From positions 744,001 to 808,000 of the forward strand of contig NZ_JADEXS020000001.1 in NCBI RefSeq assembly GCF_015207005.2: DNA of 64,000 bases, read 5' to 3'. Positions 8,502 to 17,951 of this stretch are shown in pieces. This DNA comes from Desmonostoc muscorum LEGE 12446. GTDB lineage: Bacteria; Cyanobacteriota; Cyanobacteriia; Cyanobacteriales; Nostocaceae. Made by a program: the position numbers and the translations under genes. The number at the start of each line of letters is the position of its first letter. Position 1 is the first letter of the stretch. The notes beneath the pieces are model-generated. The model was given only the letters and a program-made list of their open reading frames with translations, was not told the DNA's origin and searched no databases.

Positions 8502-9023
8502 GTGGCAAGCAGCGAACAGTACAAACGTCAAATAATGAAAGATTTGGCTCAGGGTGACGTTGAATCTTTGGATGATACTACAACCGAATCAACGGCAGAA
8601 TATCAAAACTTTGATGATTTTGCCCAACGCACAACACCAGATCAACGTAGACAGTTATTTGGTCGATCTTTACATCCAGATCAAATTCCTACTAGCCAAA
8701 TGGAGCCAGAATTACAAAAGGCGATCGCCCAAATTAAACCCAATGAACGCGATGATGTAGCAAGGGCTTTTTTCAAACACTTGAAGGAAAGAGGACTAGA
8801 TGATCGGCACTTAGAACAACAGTTGGGTCTTTCTACACATCACCCCAGCCGCATGAGTGCTGATGATGTTAGCAAACTCGCGTCCTTTGTCTATCATAAT
8901 CACCCAGATATTTTCCGCGAAGTGTTGGCAGATCAACCAGCCATTATCAAATTTCTCAGTAATCCTGTAGTGGCAGGTATTATCGGAGTTGCAGCTGCTA
9001 AATGGTTAGGTAGTCGCAAATAA
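8502..9023 (+). CDS. Conserved cyanobacterial hypothetical protein, 173 aa
   Basis: The start is taken as the GTG at 8502 because AAAGGAGATAAGTAAA precedes it. An ATG 66 bases upstream lies in frame but has no binding site. The product is hydrophilic and helix-rich (FDDFAQRTTPDQRRQLFGR; KPNERDDVARAFFKHLKERG). It ends in a short hydrophobic segment, VVAGIIGVAAAKWLGSRK, which could be an amphipathic or tail anchor. No catalytic motif is seen. Its position after CsbD and a lipoprotein suggests a stress or envelope role, which is inference only. Confidence 0.65.
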   Translation: MASSEQYKRQIMKDLAQGDVESLDDTTTESTAEYQNFDDFAQRTTPDQRRQLFGRSLHPDQIPTSQMEPELQKAIAQIKPNERDDVARAFFKHLKERGLDDRHLEQQLGLSTHHPSRMSADDVSKLASFVYHNHPDIFREVLADQPAIIKFLSNPVVAGIIGVAAAKWLGSRK

Positions 9024-9061
9024 ATTCTGAGTTCTTAATTTGTTGTATTGTGTAACAAAGT

Positions 9062-9085
9062 AGGTGGGCTATGCCCACTTTTTTT
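9062..9085 (+). terminator. Rho-independent terminator
   Basis: The arms GTGGGC and GCCCAC flank a TAT loop and are followed by seven T. It lies 40 bases after the stop of the preceding gene. Confidence 0.85.
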
Positions 9086-9370
9086 GCATATTCTCAGCAG
9101 AAATTATGTATGAAATATTATTAAATTATTTTTATTGAAATAAAATTCACATAAAATTTATATGTTTTTTGCCTTTAACTGCGTAATAACCTGATTATTC
9201 CCAGTTTTAGCTGTTTTTTAAAAGGTTTTGAGGAAATCCATATGTTAAATTTTTCATAAATATAGTTAATAATTTGTTGAAAATATTTGTTTATTCAGCG
9301 ATATTTACATTGTAATTTACGCGAAAACACGTAATTTACGCCGTTGTATCAAATACCCATAACAAATATC
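9086..9370. other. AT-rich upstream region of the PEP-CTERM gene
   Basis: About 285 bases of AT-rich DNA with no open frame or clear repeat. It presumably carries the promoter of the exoprotein gene. No specific operator is identified. Confidence 0.4.
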
Positions 9371-10441
9371 ATGATTACATTGCAACTAAGACAGAACTTA
9401 CGGAAGGATTTTGCTGCTGACATACGCAAAGTTACTTTGAGTACATTTGCAGTGCTTGGTGTCAGTTTTGGCTTTGCTGCCTTAAGTTCGCCAGCATCCG
9501 CGGCTTTGTTGTTTCGTGAGAGCTTCGACGATGCGGCACTTTCTATAGATGCTTTTGGCAGCACTACAAACAATGGTACATTGCAAACAGACGTACCTGT
9601 AGGTGCAACTGTTCTCAAAGCCTACCTTTATGCGTCTTCTGTTTGGGAGAATTATGAGGGTCCTGTAAGTGATGTCAAACTGAACGGTAATTTGTTGAAG
9701 GTTGCTGACGCCTTCGTACTCACGCCCGACGAGAACGCAACAACTACTGTACGTTGGGATGTTACCAGCCTTCTCAGTTCTTTGGGAGGTTTGCAAAACC
9801 ATACTATTGAAGAGCTAGGAAACAATGACGGTGAAACTTTAGTTGTGTCTTATCAAGATGCTAGCACTACTGGTTTGTCGTCTTTTATATTAGACGGCGA
9901 ACTATCTACCACAGGTGACACAACTAGATTTAATTTTGATCGACCTTATAGCGGTGGCGACTTTATAGTATCTTTTGCCGATACCTATAGCTCTCAGCCA
10001 TCTGGTCAATACACTATTATAGACGTGACAACAGACTCTACTAGCTCTCGACGCTTAACTAGCTCTGCTGGTGGTTCCGATGATGGAGAAGCAGCTAATG
10101 GCGCTCTAATCACTGCTGGGGGTATTGGTGATAGTTTGACTAACCCAGATCCATTTGCCACTGATGTTGCCGGTTCTAGGACTGATGATGAACTTTATAA
10201 TCTAGCTCTTGGTAATAGCGCTGATCCTAATCCTTTCATCCGTCCAGGTGATACCTTCATCGAATTAAACACTAGCAACCCAAGTAATGATGATAATGTG
10301 TATAGTCTGTTTGTGACCAGCAAATTTAAAGTCTCTGTTCCCGAACCTTTAACTACATTGGGGTTATTAGCAGTCGGTGGTTTTGGTCTAGCTTTCTGCC
10401 GCAAGTCCAAACAGCAACCAAAAGATACTGCAAAAGCTTAG
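9371..10441 (+). CDS. PEP-CTERM sorting domain exoprotein
   Basis: I take the ATG at 9371 (MITLQLRQNLRKDFAADIRK); a TTG nine codons earlier is possible. The product has about 356 residues: an N-terminal signal segment ending near SSPASAALL, then a beta-rich, Asp/Ser/Thr-rich extracellular region. The C-terminus is VPEPLTTLGLLAVGGFGLAF followed by CRKSK. That is a PEP-CTERM signal: a VPEP motif, a hydrophobic helix and a basic tail. Such proteins are sorted by exosortase and often end up in the exopolysaccharide matrix. The ligand is unknown. Confidence 0.85.
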   Translation: MITLQLRQNLRKDFAADIRKVTLSTFAVLGVSFGFAALSSPASAALLFRESFDDAALSIDAFGSTTNNGTLQTDVPVGATVLKAYLYASSVWENYEGPVSDVKLNGNLLKVADAFVLTPDENATTTVRWDVTSLLSSLGGLQNHTIEELGNNDGETLVVSYQDASTTGLSSFILDGELSTTGDTTRFNFDRPYSGGDFIVSFADTYSSQPSGQYTIIDVTTDSTSSRRLTSSAGGSDDGEAANGALITAGGIGDSLTNPDPFATDVAGSRTDDELYNLALGNSADPNPFIRPGDTFIELNTSNPSNDDNVYSLFVTSKFKVSVPEPLTTLGLLAVGGFGLAFCRKSKQQPKDTAKA

Positions 10442-10898
10442 GCTAACAACTTCTAAATATAGGACTCGTCTTTGATTTTTGAACAAGACTCAGTACAAAT
10501 TTATCGTTTCTTTCCTATTCTCTGTTAAGAGTTCCCTCACGCAAGTAAATTCACAACTCAAATAGGATTACTATAGCAATCCTGTTTGAGTTGTCAAATT
10601 AGTTGTGGAGGCAGGCAATAGGCAAAAGATTTTGTTGACGAATCATTTAGGATTGCTATACATGAAATATGATGTGACAACATCTGAAAAATTTAAATTA
10701 ATTTAATTTATTCTTGTGCGCCAATACTTACTCTTCTAGTGCCGATGTTTACGACGTATTGTTCTGTGACGCAACTTTGCTCAATTTTAAATAATTTTAA
10801 AATATTATCAAATTGTAGTAATATACCACAGGCATTAACTATCTTCAATTACATGTGATTGTTAGCGCTCTTGAATTCATAATCGATGAGAATATATT
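10442..10898. other. Intergenic region with one long palindrome
   Basis: About 450 bases without a gene. It contains a perfect-looking hairpin at 10554-10593 and is otherwise AT-rich. Confidence 0.5.
10554..10593. repeat. 40-bp inverted repeat
   Basis: The arms CAACTCAAATAGGATT and AATCCTGTTTGAGTTG pair with one mismatch around an 8-base loop. There is no T-run, so it is more likely a dispersed palindrome than a classic terminator. Confidence 0.7.
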
Positions 10899-11537
10899 AT
10901 GAGCCTAACTCTTTATTTTCTCCGTCATGGACAAACAGAATGTAGTCGTAATAATTCCTTTTGTGGTTCTATAGACTCAGAACTGACTTTAGAAGGCTTG
11001 GAAATGGCAAAAGGTTTTGCCGCTGCATACAGTTCTACACCTTGGACAGCAATATTTTGTAGTCCAATGCAGCGAACTGTGGAGACAGCAAAGCCTTTAT
11101 ATCAAACCATAGGGATGGAACCAGAACTTAGGGATGGTTTGAAGGAAATTAATTATGGCCAGTGGGAAGGAAAAACCCCGGAAGTAATTAGCCGTGAATA
11201 TCACGATGATTATATTCGTTGGTCAGCAGATCCGGCTTGGAATGCGCCAACTGGCGGAGAAATGGCAGTTACAATTGCTTATCGCGCCATGCAAGTAATT
11301 GAAGAAATTAAACAAAATTACAGTAGTGGCAATGTTTTAGTTGTTTCCCACAAAGCAACTATCAGAATTATTTTGTCTAATTTATTAGGAATTGATGTCG
11401 GACGCTTCCGGTTTCGTTTGGGATGTCCTGTGGGGTCGGTAAGTATTGTAGAATTTACCTCACATGGCCCGTTATTGAAGGCTTTGGCAGACCGTACTCA
11501 TTTGGATGAGCGTTTGCGAAATTTGCCAGGAACGTGA
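10899..11537 (+). CDS. Histidine phosphatase superfamily protein
   Basis: A 212-residue protein of the phosphoglycerate mutase-like family. The catalytic RHGQT motif is at residues 10-14. SPMQRTVETA supplies the second Arg, the acidic catalytic region is EINYGQWEGKTPE, and the second His is in VVSHKATIRI. The usual SHG is SHK here. Such proteins hydrolyse small phosphoesters through a phospho-His intermediate; the substrate cannot be read from the sequence. The gene stands alone, with repeats downstream. Confidence 0.88.
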   Translation: MSLTLYFLRHGQTECSRNNSFCGSIDSELTLEGLEMAKGFAAAYSSTPWTAIFCSPMQRTVETAKPLYQTIGMEPELRDGLKEINYGQWEGKTPEVISREYHDDYIRWSADPAWNAPTGGEMAVTIAYRAMQVIEEIKQNYSSGNVLVVSHKATIRIILSNLLGIDVGRFRFRLGCPVGSVSIVEFTSHGPLLKALADRTHLDERLRNLPGT

Positions 11538-11885
11538 AGAGGACGCGGGGATGAGGAGAATGAGGGAGGAGTTATTTATTATCGTTTTGTTGGTTCTCAG
11601 TTTCTTGTTGAGTGTATTTGCAGAAAACGTTTATACCGATTTTTAGAATATACACCAAATTGCAAATTGGTGAGGTACAGATAATCGTAGGGGCGCACAG
11701 CTGTACGCCCCTACCCGTGTACCTCATTTACCTGAAATACGCTGTATAACACGACAATTGTGGCGATGTCTTCTGGGTAATTCACGCAGAGGCGCAGAGG
11801 CGCCCAGAGGGAGATTGAGTTTTTGTAGGTTTTAATTCAGTACAGATACAGCGATAATGTAATCAAATTATCAGCGAATTATTTT
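11538..11885. other. Intergenic region with palindromic repeat
   Basis: No gene is seen. It holds a purine-rich patch (11540-11570), a palindromic element at 11671-11727 and the common 'cgcagaggcgcagaggcgc' dispersed repeat near 11782. Confidence 0.55.
11671..11727. repeat. Nested palindrome with GTAGGGGCG core
   Basis: The inner arms are GTAGGGGCG and CGCCCCTAC (11687-11714) around CACAGCTGTA. The outer arms are TGAGGTACA and TGTACCTCA. Almost the same core lies at 49514-49541, inside another element, so it is a dispersed palindrome family. Confidence 0.75.
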
Positions 11886-13013
11886 ATGTTGCCAGTTATT
11901 AAGACTATTACTTTACGTCAAATGGCTTCTGGCGATCGCCTTTTTTTACAACTATACAAATTTATCGGCGCTCAACCTGGTAAAAAGGTTTACATTCAAT
12001 CTAATTTGCACGGCGCAGAAATCGCTGGTAATGCCGTTATTCACCAGCTAATTGAGTTTTTATTAACAATAAATAATACAAATTTAACTGGAGAAATTTG
12101 GCTGGTTCCCGTTTGTAATCCAATGGGCACAAATGAACGCGCTCAGCATTTTTCTCCTGGGCGTTACTGCGTTTACGAAGCCAAAGACTGGAATCGCATA
12201 TTTTGGGATTACGAGAAAGAAGCTGATGATTTAGTAGCTTTTACTAAATCTCAACTTCATAATGATCTAGAGGTCGTTCGACAAAATTATCTAAGTATAA
12301 TTAAGCAAAAATTCGCCAAAATTTTAGAAAAAATTAATTCTCCTAGTGCTGTGCCCTACACTGAGCTTTTTAGCTACAAATTACAAAATCTCAGTTTAGA
12401 TGCAGATTATTTAATTGATTTGCATAGCTCTACCAATCAAGCTTTAGACTACGTTTATTACTTCCGAAATCGAGAAGAAAGTGCAAAATACTTCCTCCTT
12501 GATTTGGGAGTTTTACTCGACAAATATGATGGTGATGCTTTTGATGAAGCTTTTATCAAACCTTGGTTAGCACTGGAAGCTTGTTTTCAAGAATTTGGTA
12601 GAGAAATCAAGTTTGATGTGGAAGCTTGGACACTGGAATTGGGAGCAGGAATGCAAATGAACCCTAATTCAGTTGCTAAAGGTGTACGGGGTGTGAAAAA
12701 CTATTTAGCACAAAAAGGTGTATTGCAAATTCCTGATTTATCGGATGAAATAAAAACCCATGAAATGAATTTTGTATTCAGCCGCAACAGAAAAAAATAT
12801 TATGCGATCGCCGGTGGTATGATTCAACAAAGAATCGAATTAGGTAGCACTATCAAAACTGGAGAAAAGCTGTATCAAATTCTCAGTTTTAATAAAGAAA
12901 GTCAGTTACCTACCGTAATTGATGTCTGCGCCCAACAAGATGGATTAGTTTATGATGTTGCAACTAATCAAGCTGTAAATGAAGGCGAATTTGTATTAGG
13001 GGTTATTAGTTAA
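11886..13013 (+). CDS. Succinylglutamate desuccinylase/aspartoacylase-like protein
   Basis: A 375-residue member of the M14-type zinc deacylase family. The zinc ligands are visible in NLHGAEIAGNA (H42, E45) and in DYLIDLHSST. An NPMGTNER-type segment and the C-terminal RNRKKYYAIAGGMIQ region fit the AstE/ASPA fold. Family members cleave N-acylated amino acids; the substrate is not evident here. The gene is single and converges with the CPBP protease gene, with a hairpin element between the two stops. Confidence 0.85.
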   Translation: MLPVIKTITLRQMASGDRLFLQLYKFIGAQPGKKVYIQSNLHGAEIAGNAVIHQLIEFLLTINNTNLTGEIWLVPVCNPMGTNERAQHFSPGRYCVYEAKDWNRIFWDYEKEADDLVAFTKSQLHNDLEVVRQNYLSIIKQKFAKILEKINSPSAVPYTELFSYKLQNLSLDADYLIDLHSSTNQALDYVYYFRNREESAKYFLLDLGVLLDKYDGDAFDEAFIKPWLALEACFQEFGREIKFDVEAWTLELGAGMQMNPNSVAKGVRGVKNYLAQKGVLQIPDLSDEIKTHEMNFVFSRNRKKYYAIAGGMIQQRIELGSTIKTGEKLYQILSFNKESQLPTVIDVCAQQDGLVYDVATNQAVNEGEFVLGVIS

Positions 13014-13018
13014 GACAA

Positions 13019-13083
13019 GAGACGCGATAAATCGCCGTCTGTACAATAATCATTCCCTTGTAGAGACGCGATTTATCGCGTCT
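13019..13083. repeat. Palindromic element between convergent genes, copy 1
   Basis: The left arm GAGACGCGATAAATCG and the right arm CGATTTATCGCGTC form a long hairpin around 'tgtacaataatcattccct'. An inverted copy lies at 29097-29162. Here it can also serve as a two-way terminator between the convergent genes on either side. Confidence 0.75.
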
Positions 13084-13103
13084 TTATTATTTCGTATACC
13101 TAA

Positions 13104-13988
13104 TCAAAAATACTTAGACAACAACCAGATAATTATTCCGGTTCCCAGTACACAAATAATTCCCGCCAAACCAGCTAGAGGTTTTTTGTTCTTACCCGTG
13201 AACCAGTCAGAGACTTTACCTGTGTAAGTAATCAGTTCTGCTGTGTCTATGGTAGCGATCGCCCACACCCATCCCGCGTGCAATCCCCAAGCTAAACCCA
13301 AATTACCGCGATCGGCGAACCGCGCCAATACCAGCACCATTCCCATCAGCCACAATCCAGGGAGTTGGGGTGCAGTTTCGCGTTGCTCCCAAACCAGGTG
13401 TAACACAGCAAAAATCAAGCTAGAAATTATTGCTGCTAACCAAACCGGATAATCTTGCAGTAATTCAGTCAACAAAAAACCGCGAAAAATTAACTCTTCT
13501 ATGCCACCAACTAACAACGCTATCAAGAAAATCGGCAGCAATATGGGTAGTAGTAACTTGATATTCGAGTTTTGAAAAGAACACCAACCTAACCCAAATT
13601 GCCCACTAAATACAATAGCTAAACTCAGCACTCCCAAGCCGAAGCCTAGTGCTAAAGAATTGAGAATTGAAAGATTGCCGACAAAGCCGTAATCTAAGAA
13701 AGACCTATTCACCAACCAACTAACTCCCCAGAGAATCAGGGGAGCTAATAGGTAAAGTGACACCAACAACGGCATCTTTTGCTCTGGCTGCAAAAATTTT
13801 GTAGGTTGCCAATTCAGCAATATTCCTGATATTGTTACCACTGGTAACCAACACCCTACCCAGCAAATTAGGAATACCATCACTACAACTAGTGCCGGTG
13901 CATTTTCCATAAATGCTAGTAAGGCGTTGACCGAAAGCTCAAAAAAATTTGTCAACACGAACAAAAAAACACGATAGACTTCTTGCAC
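13104..13988 (-). CDS. CPBP family intramembrane protease (Abi/CAAX type)
   Basis: A 294-residue polytopic membrane protein (about 7-8 hydrophobic segments) starting at a GTG. The signature motifs are GGIEELIFRGFL (motif 1, EE...R), FAVLHLVW (motif 2 His) and GLHAGWVWA (motif 3 His). The family are intramembrane glutamic endopeptidases that process prenylated or membrane peptides. The substrate is unknown. A second, larger member is at 50550. Confidence 0.88.
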   Translation of the reverse strand: MQEVYRVFLFVLTNFFELSVNALLAFMENAPALVVVMVFLICWVGCWLPVVTISGILLNWQPTKFLQPEQKMPLLVSLYLLAPLILWGVSWLVNRSFLDYGFVGNLSILNSLALGFGLGVLSLAIVFSGQFGLGWCSFQNSNIKLLLPILLPIFLIALLVGGIEELIFRGFLLTELLQDYPVWLAAIISSLIFAVLHLVWEQRETAPQLPGLWLMGMVLVLARFADRGNLGLAWGLHAGWVWAIATIDTAELITYTGKVSDWFTGKNKKPLAGLAGIICVLGTGIIIWLLSKYF

Positions 13989-14160
13989 TATAGATTTCCT
14001 GCTGATTAATCAAGACTCTACTATATTTCCTGACTCCGGCAAGGGGTCTAATCGTATTTTTTACCTGGACAAAATTCTCTGAAGAGCCGCCAGTTTCCTG
14101 TTCAGGTAAGGACAAGTTATTCAAGTATTCACCCGAAACTTATCCCTACCATCAGGAAAT

Positions 14161-14601
14161 TTACTCTTCCTCGTCCAAATCTTCGTCCGATTCGTCGTCA
14201 GAGTCAATATCTGGTGAGGTTAGTTTTTTATCACTTTCACCAAGTTGAATCAGGTGAATATGCTTGTATCCCAACCTAATTTCAAACTCATCTCCAGGCT
14301 TTAAGCCCATTGCTTTGGTATATGTGGCACCAATTACAATTTGACCATTTTGATGGACACTAACGCGATACGTCGGTTCACGACCACGACCATCTTTTGG
14401 TGCTTCAGGACTTAGAGGAATTCCTCTGGCAGATAGCAAAGCGTCATAAAAATCCGTGAGATTGACGCGAACCTGATTATTCTTAGTAACAGTGTAATAG
14501 CCGCACTGCTTAGCTCTTTCTCGGCGTGGTAAAGTGGAAAGTTCTTTTACTTTAGCAAGTAACGCTTTTCCGGTTAATGGCGCGGTTGCAGTTTCACTCA
14601 T
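14161..14601 (-). CDS. cyAbrB family transcription factor
   Basis: The 146-residue product carries the cyanobacterial AbrB signature: PLTGKALLAKVKEL, RRERAKQCGYYTVTKNNQ and DGRGREPTYRVSVHQNGQ. IVIGATYTKAMGLKPGDEFE follows, then a long acidic tail. These proteins are abundant global regulators of nitrogen, carbon and redox genes and bind DNA as multimers. The ATG at 14601 is used; a TTG at 14610 lies closer to the AAGGA sequence and could be the real start. The family has two clades; I do not assign which. Confidence 0.92.
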   Translation of the reverse strand: MSETATAPLTGKALLAKVKELSTLPRRERAKQCGYYTVTKNNQVRVNLTDFYDALLSARGIPLSPEAPKDGRGREPTYRVSVHQNGQIVIGATYTKAMGLKPGDEFEIRLGYKHIHLIQLGESDKKLTSPDIDSDDESDEDLDEEE

Positions 14602-14610
14602 TATGCTCAA

Positions 14611-15732
14611 TTTTTCCTTACTCTCTCCAAACTGATAAACGATGTAGTTTCATGCCAGTATTCGGCTTTTTAGCATTTGCATAAACCTACTTGGCACTCT
14701 AGTCTTACCGATGAATTCCTGCTGAACACAGCCAAAAGCACTTCTATTATGGTTGTTCACAACCTATTAGAGGTCATAGTTACCAAAAAGATTAATTTTG
14801 GTGATTTTACGGTATTTTTAACCATTATTCGCCATTAAAAAGGAAACTATTTTCTCTTTTGGCGCTACTGTAGCGGTGTAAATTTCAGCCACCTTTACAA
14901 ATTGGCTAGGTTCTACTACAAATAAGCCGTAGACCCAAAAAATTGCAGGTTTTTCACTTTCAGTGCTTGCCTTTCTTGCCAATGAGCAAGTACAGATTTC
15001 TCTACTCATACTCAAAAGCTGAGGACAGCATAGTATTTCAATAGAGTCCAATGGGTATACACCCTTTTGTCCTGCGAGTAGAGACGCGAATTTTCTTGTC
15101 TCTACATTACGAATCAACAAAGCAGTGTTAGCCGCGCTGATACGGCTATTGATTCTGGTTTTGTCAGTTCGTAATTTTATATTAAATACTAGCATGGACT
15201 AATAATAGCAAAATAGTTGTTTAATTTTGAATTAAAGTTGCTGGTAAATTTTTATTTAAATTACTGGACTTCAGTCAGAAAAAACCAGTGAGGATTTTTC
15301 TAACCCTTAATTGCAAGCGTGAGTATTGCCCTATGGCTTTTATAAAAATTTATCTAATTTAGACGAGCAGTTTTGACCAATGAGTGAAATCCAAGATTTT
15401 CTGGATTCAGAGGAGCCAAAAAGCAAAAAGTCTCCCTTGTCCAGGTTTCCTGGTGCAAGATATTTTCTTTGAAAGTGGTGAGGATTTTTCCTGGGTTTAT
15501 TACCCTCAAGTAAAAAGTCGTCTGAGGATTCTGCACGTCTGTCTAGAGGAAGAATAAATCTCTTAACATATGCCTAGCCCTTAATGATCGCCAACATATG
15601 TTGATCGTGCGCTTTCACATTTCTATATAATCAAAAAATTCTACCTTTGCTCCTGCTTGACGGATTTTGAGAGCCAGTTGCTCTAATACAAGTTGATATG
15701 CATTTAATTTGGATATTATCGCTAGGAAGGAA
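14611..15732. other. Long intergenic region, no convincing gene
   Basis: About 1.1 kb. Two weak minus-strand frames (14818-15195 and 15354-15536) have no recognisable content, and one contains the dispersed 'gtagagacgcgaattttcttg' repeat. Several AT-rich blocks could be the cyAbrB promoter region, as the regulator reads away from it. Confidence 0.45.
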
Positions 15733-15840
15733 ATGAACCTAAGTCACTTTTTCGGCAAACCACCTTTGGTTGACACTTCCAAACAGGTAAATTCAATGCA
15801 AGGGTATGATGACAATTTTGGTGTTTTAGCTCAAAACTGA
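15733..15840 (+). CDS. Possible small protein, 35 aa
   Basis: The ATG at 15733 is preceded by AGGAAGGAA and opens a 35-residue frame beginning MNLSHFFGKPPLVDTSKQ. The strong purine-rich binding site and the composition argue for a real small gene, but no family is recognised. It sits 205 bases upstream of the SdhB-type gene on the same strand. Confidence 0.3.
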   Translation: MNLSHFFGKPPLVDTSKQVNSMQGYDDNFGVLAQN

Positions 15841-16045
15841 ATGCAAATCTGTTGTATACCGATGCTACAAGTAAAACTTTAATGGTTATCCTTAAACTAG
15901 AATCAGTTGCTCTTTTATCATCAGCTTATTAACATCAGGTTTGGAATTCCGGGTAAAAAGAATATGGCTAACTTTTGGCAACTACCCGCCTTGACTGATG
16001 ATTTTTGAGGCTGGTGAAGCAATTTTAAAATTTTGGTTAGAAGCA

Positions 16046-17059
16046 ATGGAAGTTATTTTTAAGGTGATTCGACAGCAACAAAATTCCTCCCCTGTTGTGC
16101 AAACCTATATTGTGGAGGCTCAACCAGGTAATACAATTCTGGATTGCCTCAATCATATTAAGTGGGAGCAAGATGGAACTTTAGCATTTCGCAAAAATTG
16201 CCGCAATACCATTTGTGGTAGCTGTGCTGTGCGAATTAATGGGCGATCGGCTTTAGCTTGTAAGGAAAATGTGGGCAGTGAACTTGCCAGACTACAACAA
16301 ATACCATCATCCCAAAGCAAAGTAAATGCCATTGGTGAAATCACCATCGCCCCTCTGGGCAATATGCCCGTGATTAAGGATTTGGTTGTAGATATGAGCA
16401 GTTTCTGGAACAATTTAGAAGCAGTTGCTCCTTATGTGAGTACAGCAGCACGACAAGTACCAGAAAGAGAATTTTTGCAAACACCAGAAGAGCGATCGCG
16501 CCTCGATCAAACTGGTAACTGTATTATGTGCGGTGCCTGTTACTCTGAGTGCAATGCCCGCGAAGTGAATCCAGATTTTGTGGGTCCCCATGCCCTTGCC
16601 AAAGCTTACCGCATGGTAGCAGACTCACGAGATAGCGACACTGAAAATCGCTTAGCAAGTTACAACGAAGGTACTAAAGGTGTGTGGGGTTGTACCCGTT
16701 GTTTGTACTGCGATTCAGTTTGTCCAATGGAAGTTGCACCACTAGAACAAATCACCAAAATTAAACAAGAAATTCTCAGCGAAAAACAAGCCAGTGACAG
16801 CCGTTCAATTCGCCACCGCAAAGTATTGGTGGATTTAGTTAAACAAGGTGGTTGGATCGATGAACGTCAATTTGGCTTACAAGTAGTCGGTAATTATTTT
16901 CGTGACCTCAAAGGATTACTCAGCCTTGCACCCTTAGGATTGCGGATGTTATGTAGAGGTAAATTCCCCTTGTCCTTTGAACCTTCTCAGGGGACACAAC
17001 AAGTGCGATCGCTCATTGAATCTGTGCAACAAGAAGAGGGAGTGGGGAGTAGGGAGTAG
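16046..17059 (+). CDS. sdhB: Succinate dehydrogenase/fumarate reductase iron-sulfur subunit
   Basis: The start is taken at the ATG at 16046 (MEVIFKVIRQQQNSS), giving 337 residues. An upstream start adds 16 residues. A plant-type 2Fe-2S domain comes first: FRKNCRNTICGSCAVRINGR, with a later C in ALACKENV. A bacterial ferredoxin-type domain follows with CIMCGACYSEC and CTRCLYCDSVCP for the 3Fe-4S/4Fe-4S centres. It passes electrons from succinate oxidation to the quinone pool at the membrane. No flavoprotein subunit is next to it, as is common in cyanobacteria. The last residues (EEGVGSRE) come from a tandem repeat running into the 3' end. Confidence 0.9.
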   Translation: MEVIFKVIRQQQNSSPVVQTYIVEAQPGNTILDCLNHIKWEQDGTLAFRKNCRNTICGSCAVRINGRSALACKENVGSELARLQQIPSSQSKVNAIGEITIAPLGNMPVIKDLVVDMSSFWNNLEAVAPYVSTAARQVPEREFLQTPEERSRLDQTGNCIMCGACYSECNAREVNPDFVGPHALAKAYRMVADSRDSDTENRLASYNEGTKGVWGCTRCLYCDSVCPMEVAPLEQITKIKQEILSEKQASDSRSIRHRKVLVDLVKQGGWIDERQFGLQVVGNYFRDLKGLLSLAPLGLRMLCRGKFPLSFEPSQGTQQVRSLIESVQQEEGVGSRE

Positions 17060-17188
17060 GGAGTGGGGCATGGGGGAGATGAGGGAGTGTGCGGAGATTA
17101 TAAAAAGCTTCCCATCCTTCCCACACTCCCAATCCCCAATCCCCAATCCCCAGTCCCCAATCCCCAGTCCCCAATCCCCAGTCCCCAT
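17036..17188. repeat. Composite STRR element: G-rich half, spacer, C-rich half
   Basis: The element starts with GGGAGTGGGGAGTAGGGAGT and ends in several CCCCAAT/CCCCAGT heptamers, with a 70-base middle. The two halves are imperfect inverted complements. It overlaps the last codons of the sdhB-type gene. Confidence 0.8.
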
Positions 17189-17190
17189 CT

Positions 17191-17715
17191 CTAACGCGGT
17201 TCCTGGGGTATATTCAACGGTCGTCCATAACGGTCATATACTAAAACATCCCACTGACCGTTGTTACTGGACTCAAAAGCAATTCGATTGCCATCAGCGC
17301 TAATTGTGGGGTTGCGGACTTCTGCTTGCAGGTTAGAAGTCAAATTCCGTGATTGGCGTGTTTCTTTGTCATAGAGAAAAATAGCCGATCGCCCTTGGCG
17401 ACTAGCTGCAAACACAATATAACGACCATCTTGGGAAACGCTAGGATGATTGGCGATCGCATCAAAAGAATTTAACCCCGGTAAATCAACCAAATCACGA
17501 GTCAGCGTATCAAACATATAAACATCTTGGCTACCCCGTCGGTCAGTAACAAAAACAATATATCTTCCAGAGATTTGGGGGTCTAATTCCGAAGCTAAAC
17601 TATTGAGACTCCGCCCCCCCGGATCAAAAGGATAACTCAAAATCCGAGGGTAGCCAAAACACCCAGTCAATAAACTTAAGCATATAAATACAGGTATAAA
17701 AAGAATACGTTTCAT
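17191..17715 (-). CDS. TolB-like beta-propeller lipoprotein, 174 aa
   Basis: The N-terminus [19 protein letters not shown] is a lipoprotein signal with the lipobox LTGC. Three WD40-like/TolB blades follow, each with 'DGRYIVFxxxRxGxxxIFLYD'-type strands: [40 protein letters not shown] and [20 protein letters not shown]. Full TolB propellers have six or more blades, so this is a short form. A paralogue lies upstream at 17952 on the same strand, separated by repeats. The two may act together in the periplasm, which is inference. Confidence 0.8.
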   Translation of the reverse strand: MKRILFIPVFICLSLLTGCFGYPRILSYPFDPGGRSLNSLASELDPQISGRYIVFVTDRRGSQDVYMFDTLTRDLVDLPGLNSFDAIANHPSVSQDGRYIVFAASRQGRSAIFLYDKETRQSRNLTSNLQAEVRNPTISADGNRIAFESSNNGQWDVLVYDRYGRPLNIPQEPR

Positions 17716-17723
17716 AATAATTG

Positions 17724-17948
17724 GGCATTAGGCATTGGGGACTGGGGACTGGGGACTGGGGACTGGGGACTGGGGACTGGGGATTGGGGATTGGTTATTA
17801 ATTCTTATCCCTCACTCCCTCATCTCCCTCATCTCCCTCATCTCCCTCATCCCCCTCATCTCCCTCATCCCCCTCATCTCCCTCATCCCCCTCATCTCCC
17901 TCATCCCCCTCATCTCCCTCATCCCCCTCATCTCCCTCATCTCCCCAT
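17724..17948. repeat. GGGGACT and CCCTCATCTC/CCCTCATCCC tandem repeats
   Basis: Six or seven GGGGACT heptamers (17739-17790) are followed by about twelve CCCTCAT(C)(T/C)C units up to 17945. It separates the two TolB-like genes. The GGGG-N3 spacing makes the plus strand a strong G-quadruplex candidate. Confidence 0.85.
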
Positions 17949-17951
17949 CCC

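Noticed and set aside
14818..15195. 125-codon minus-strand frame
   Set aside because: Composition is unlike a protein of this organism, a dispersed repeat is embedded in it, and no start signal is seen.
15354..15536. 60-codon minus-strand frame
   Set aside because: No ribosome binding site and no family resemblance; likely chance.
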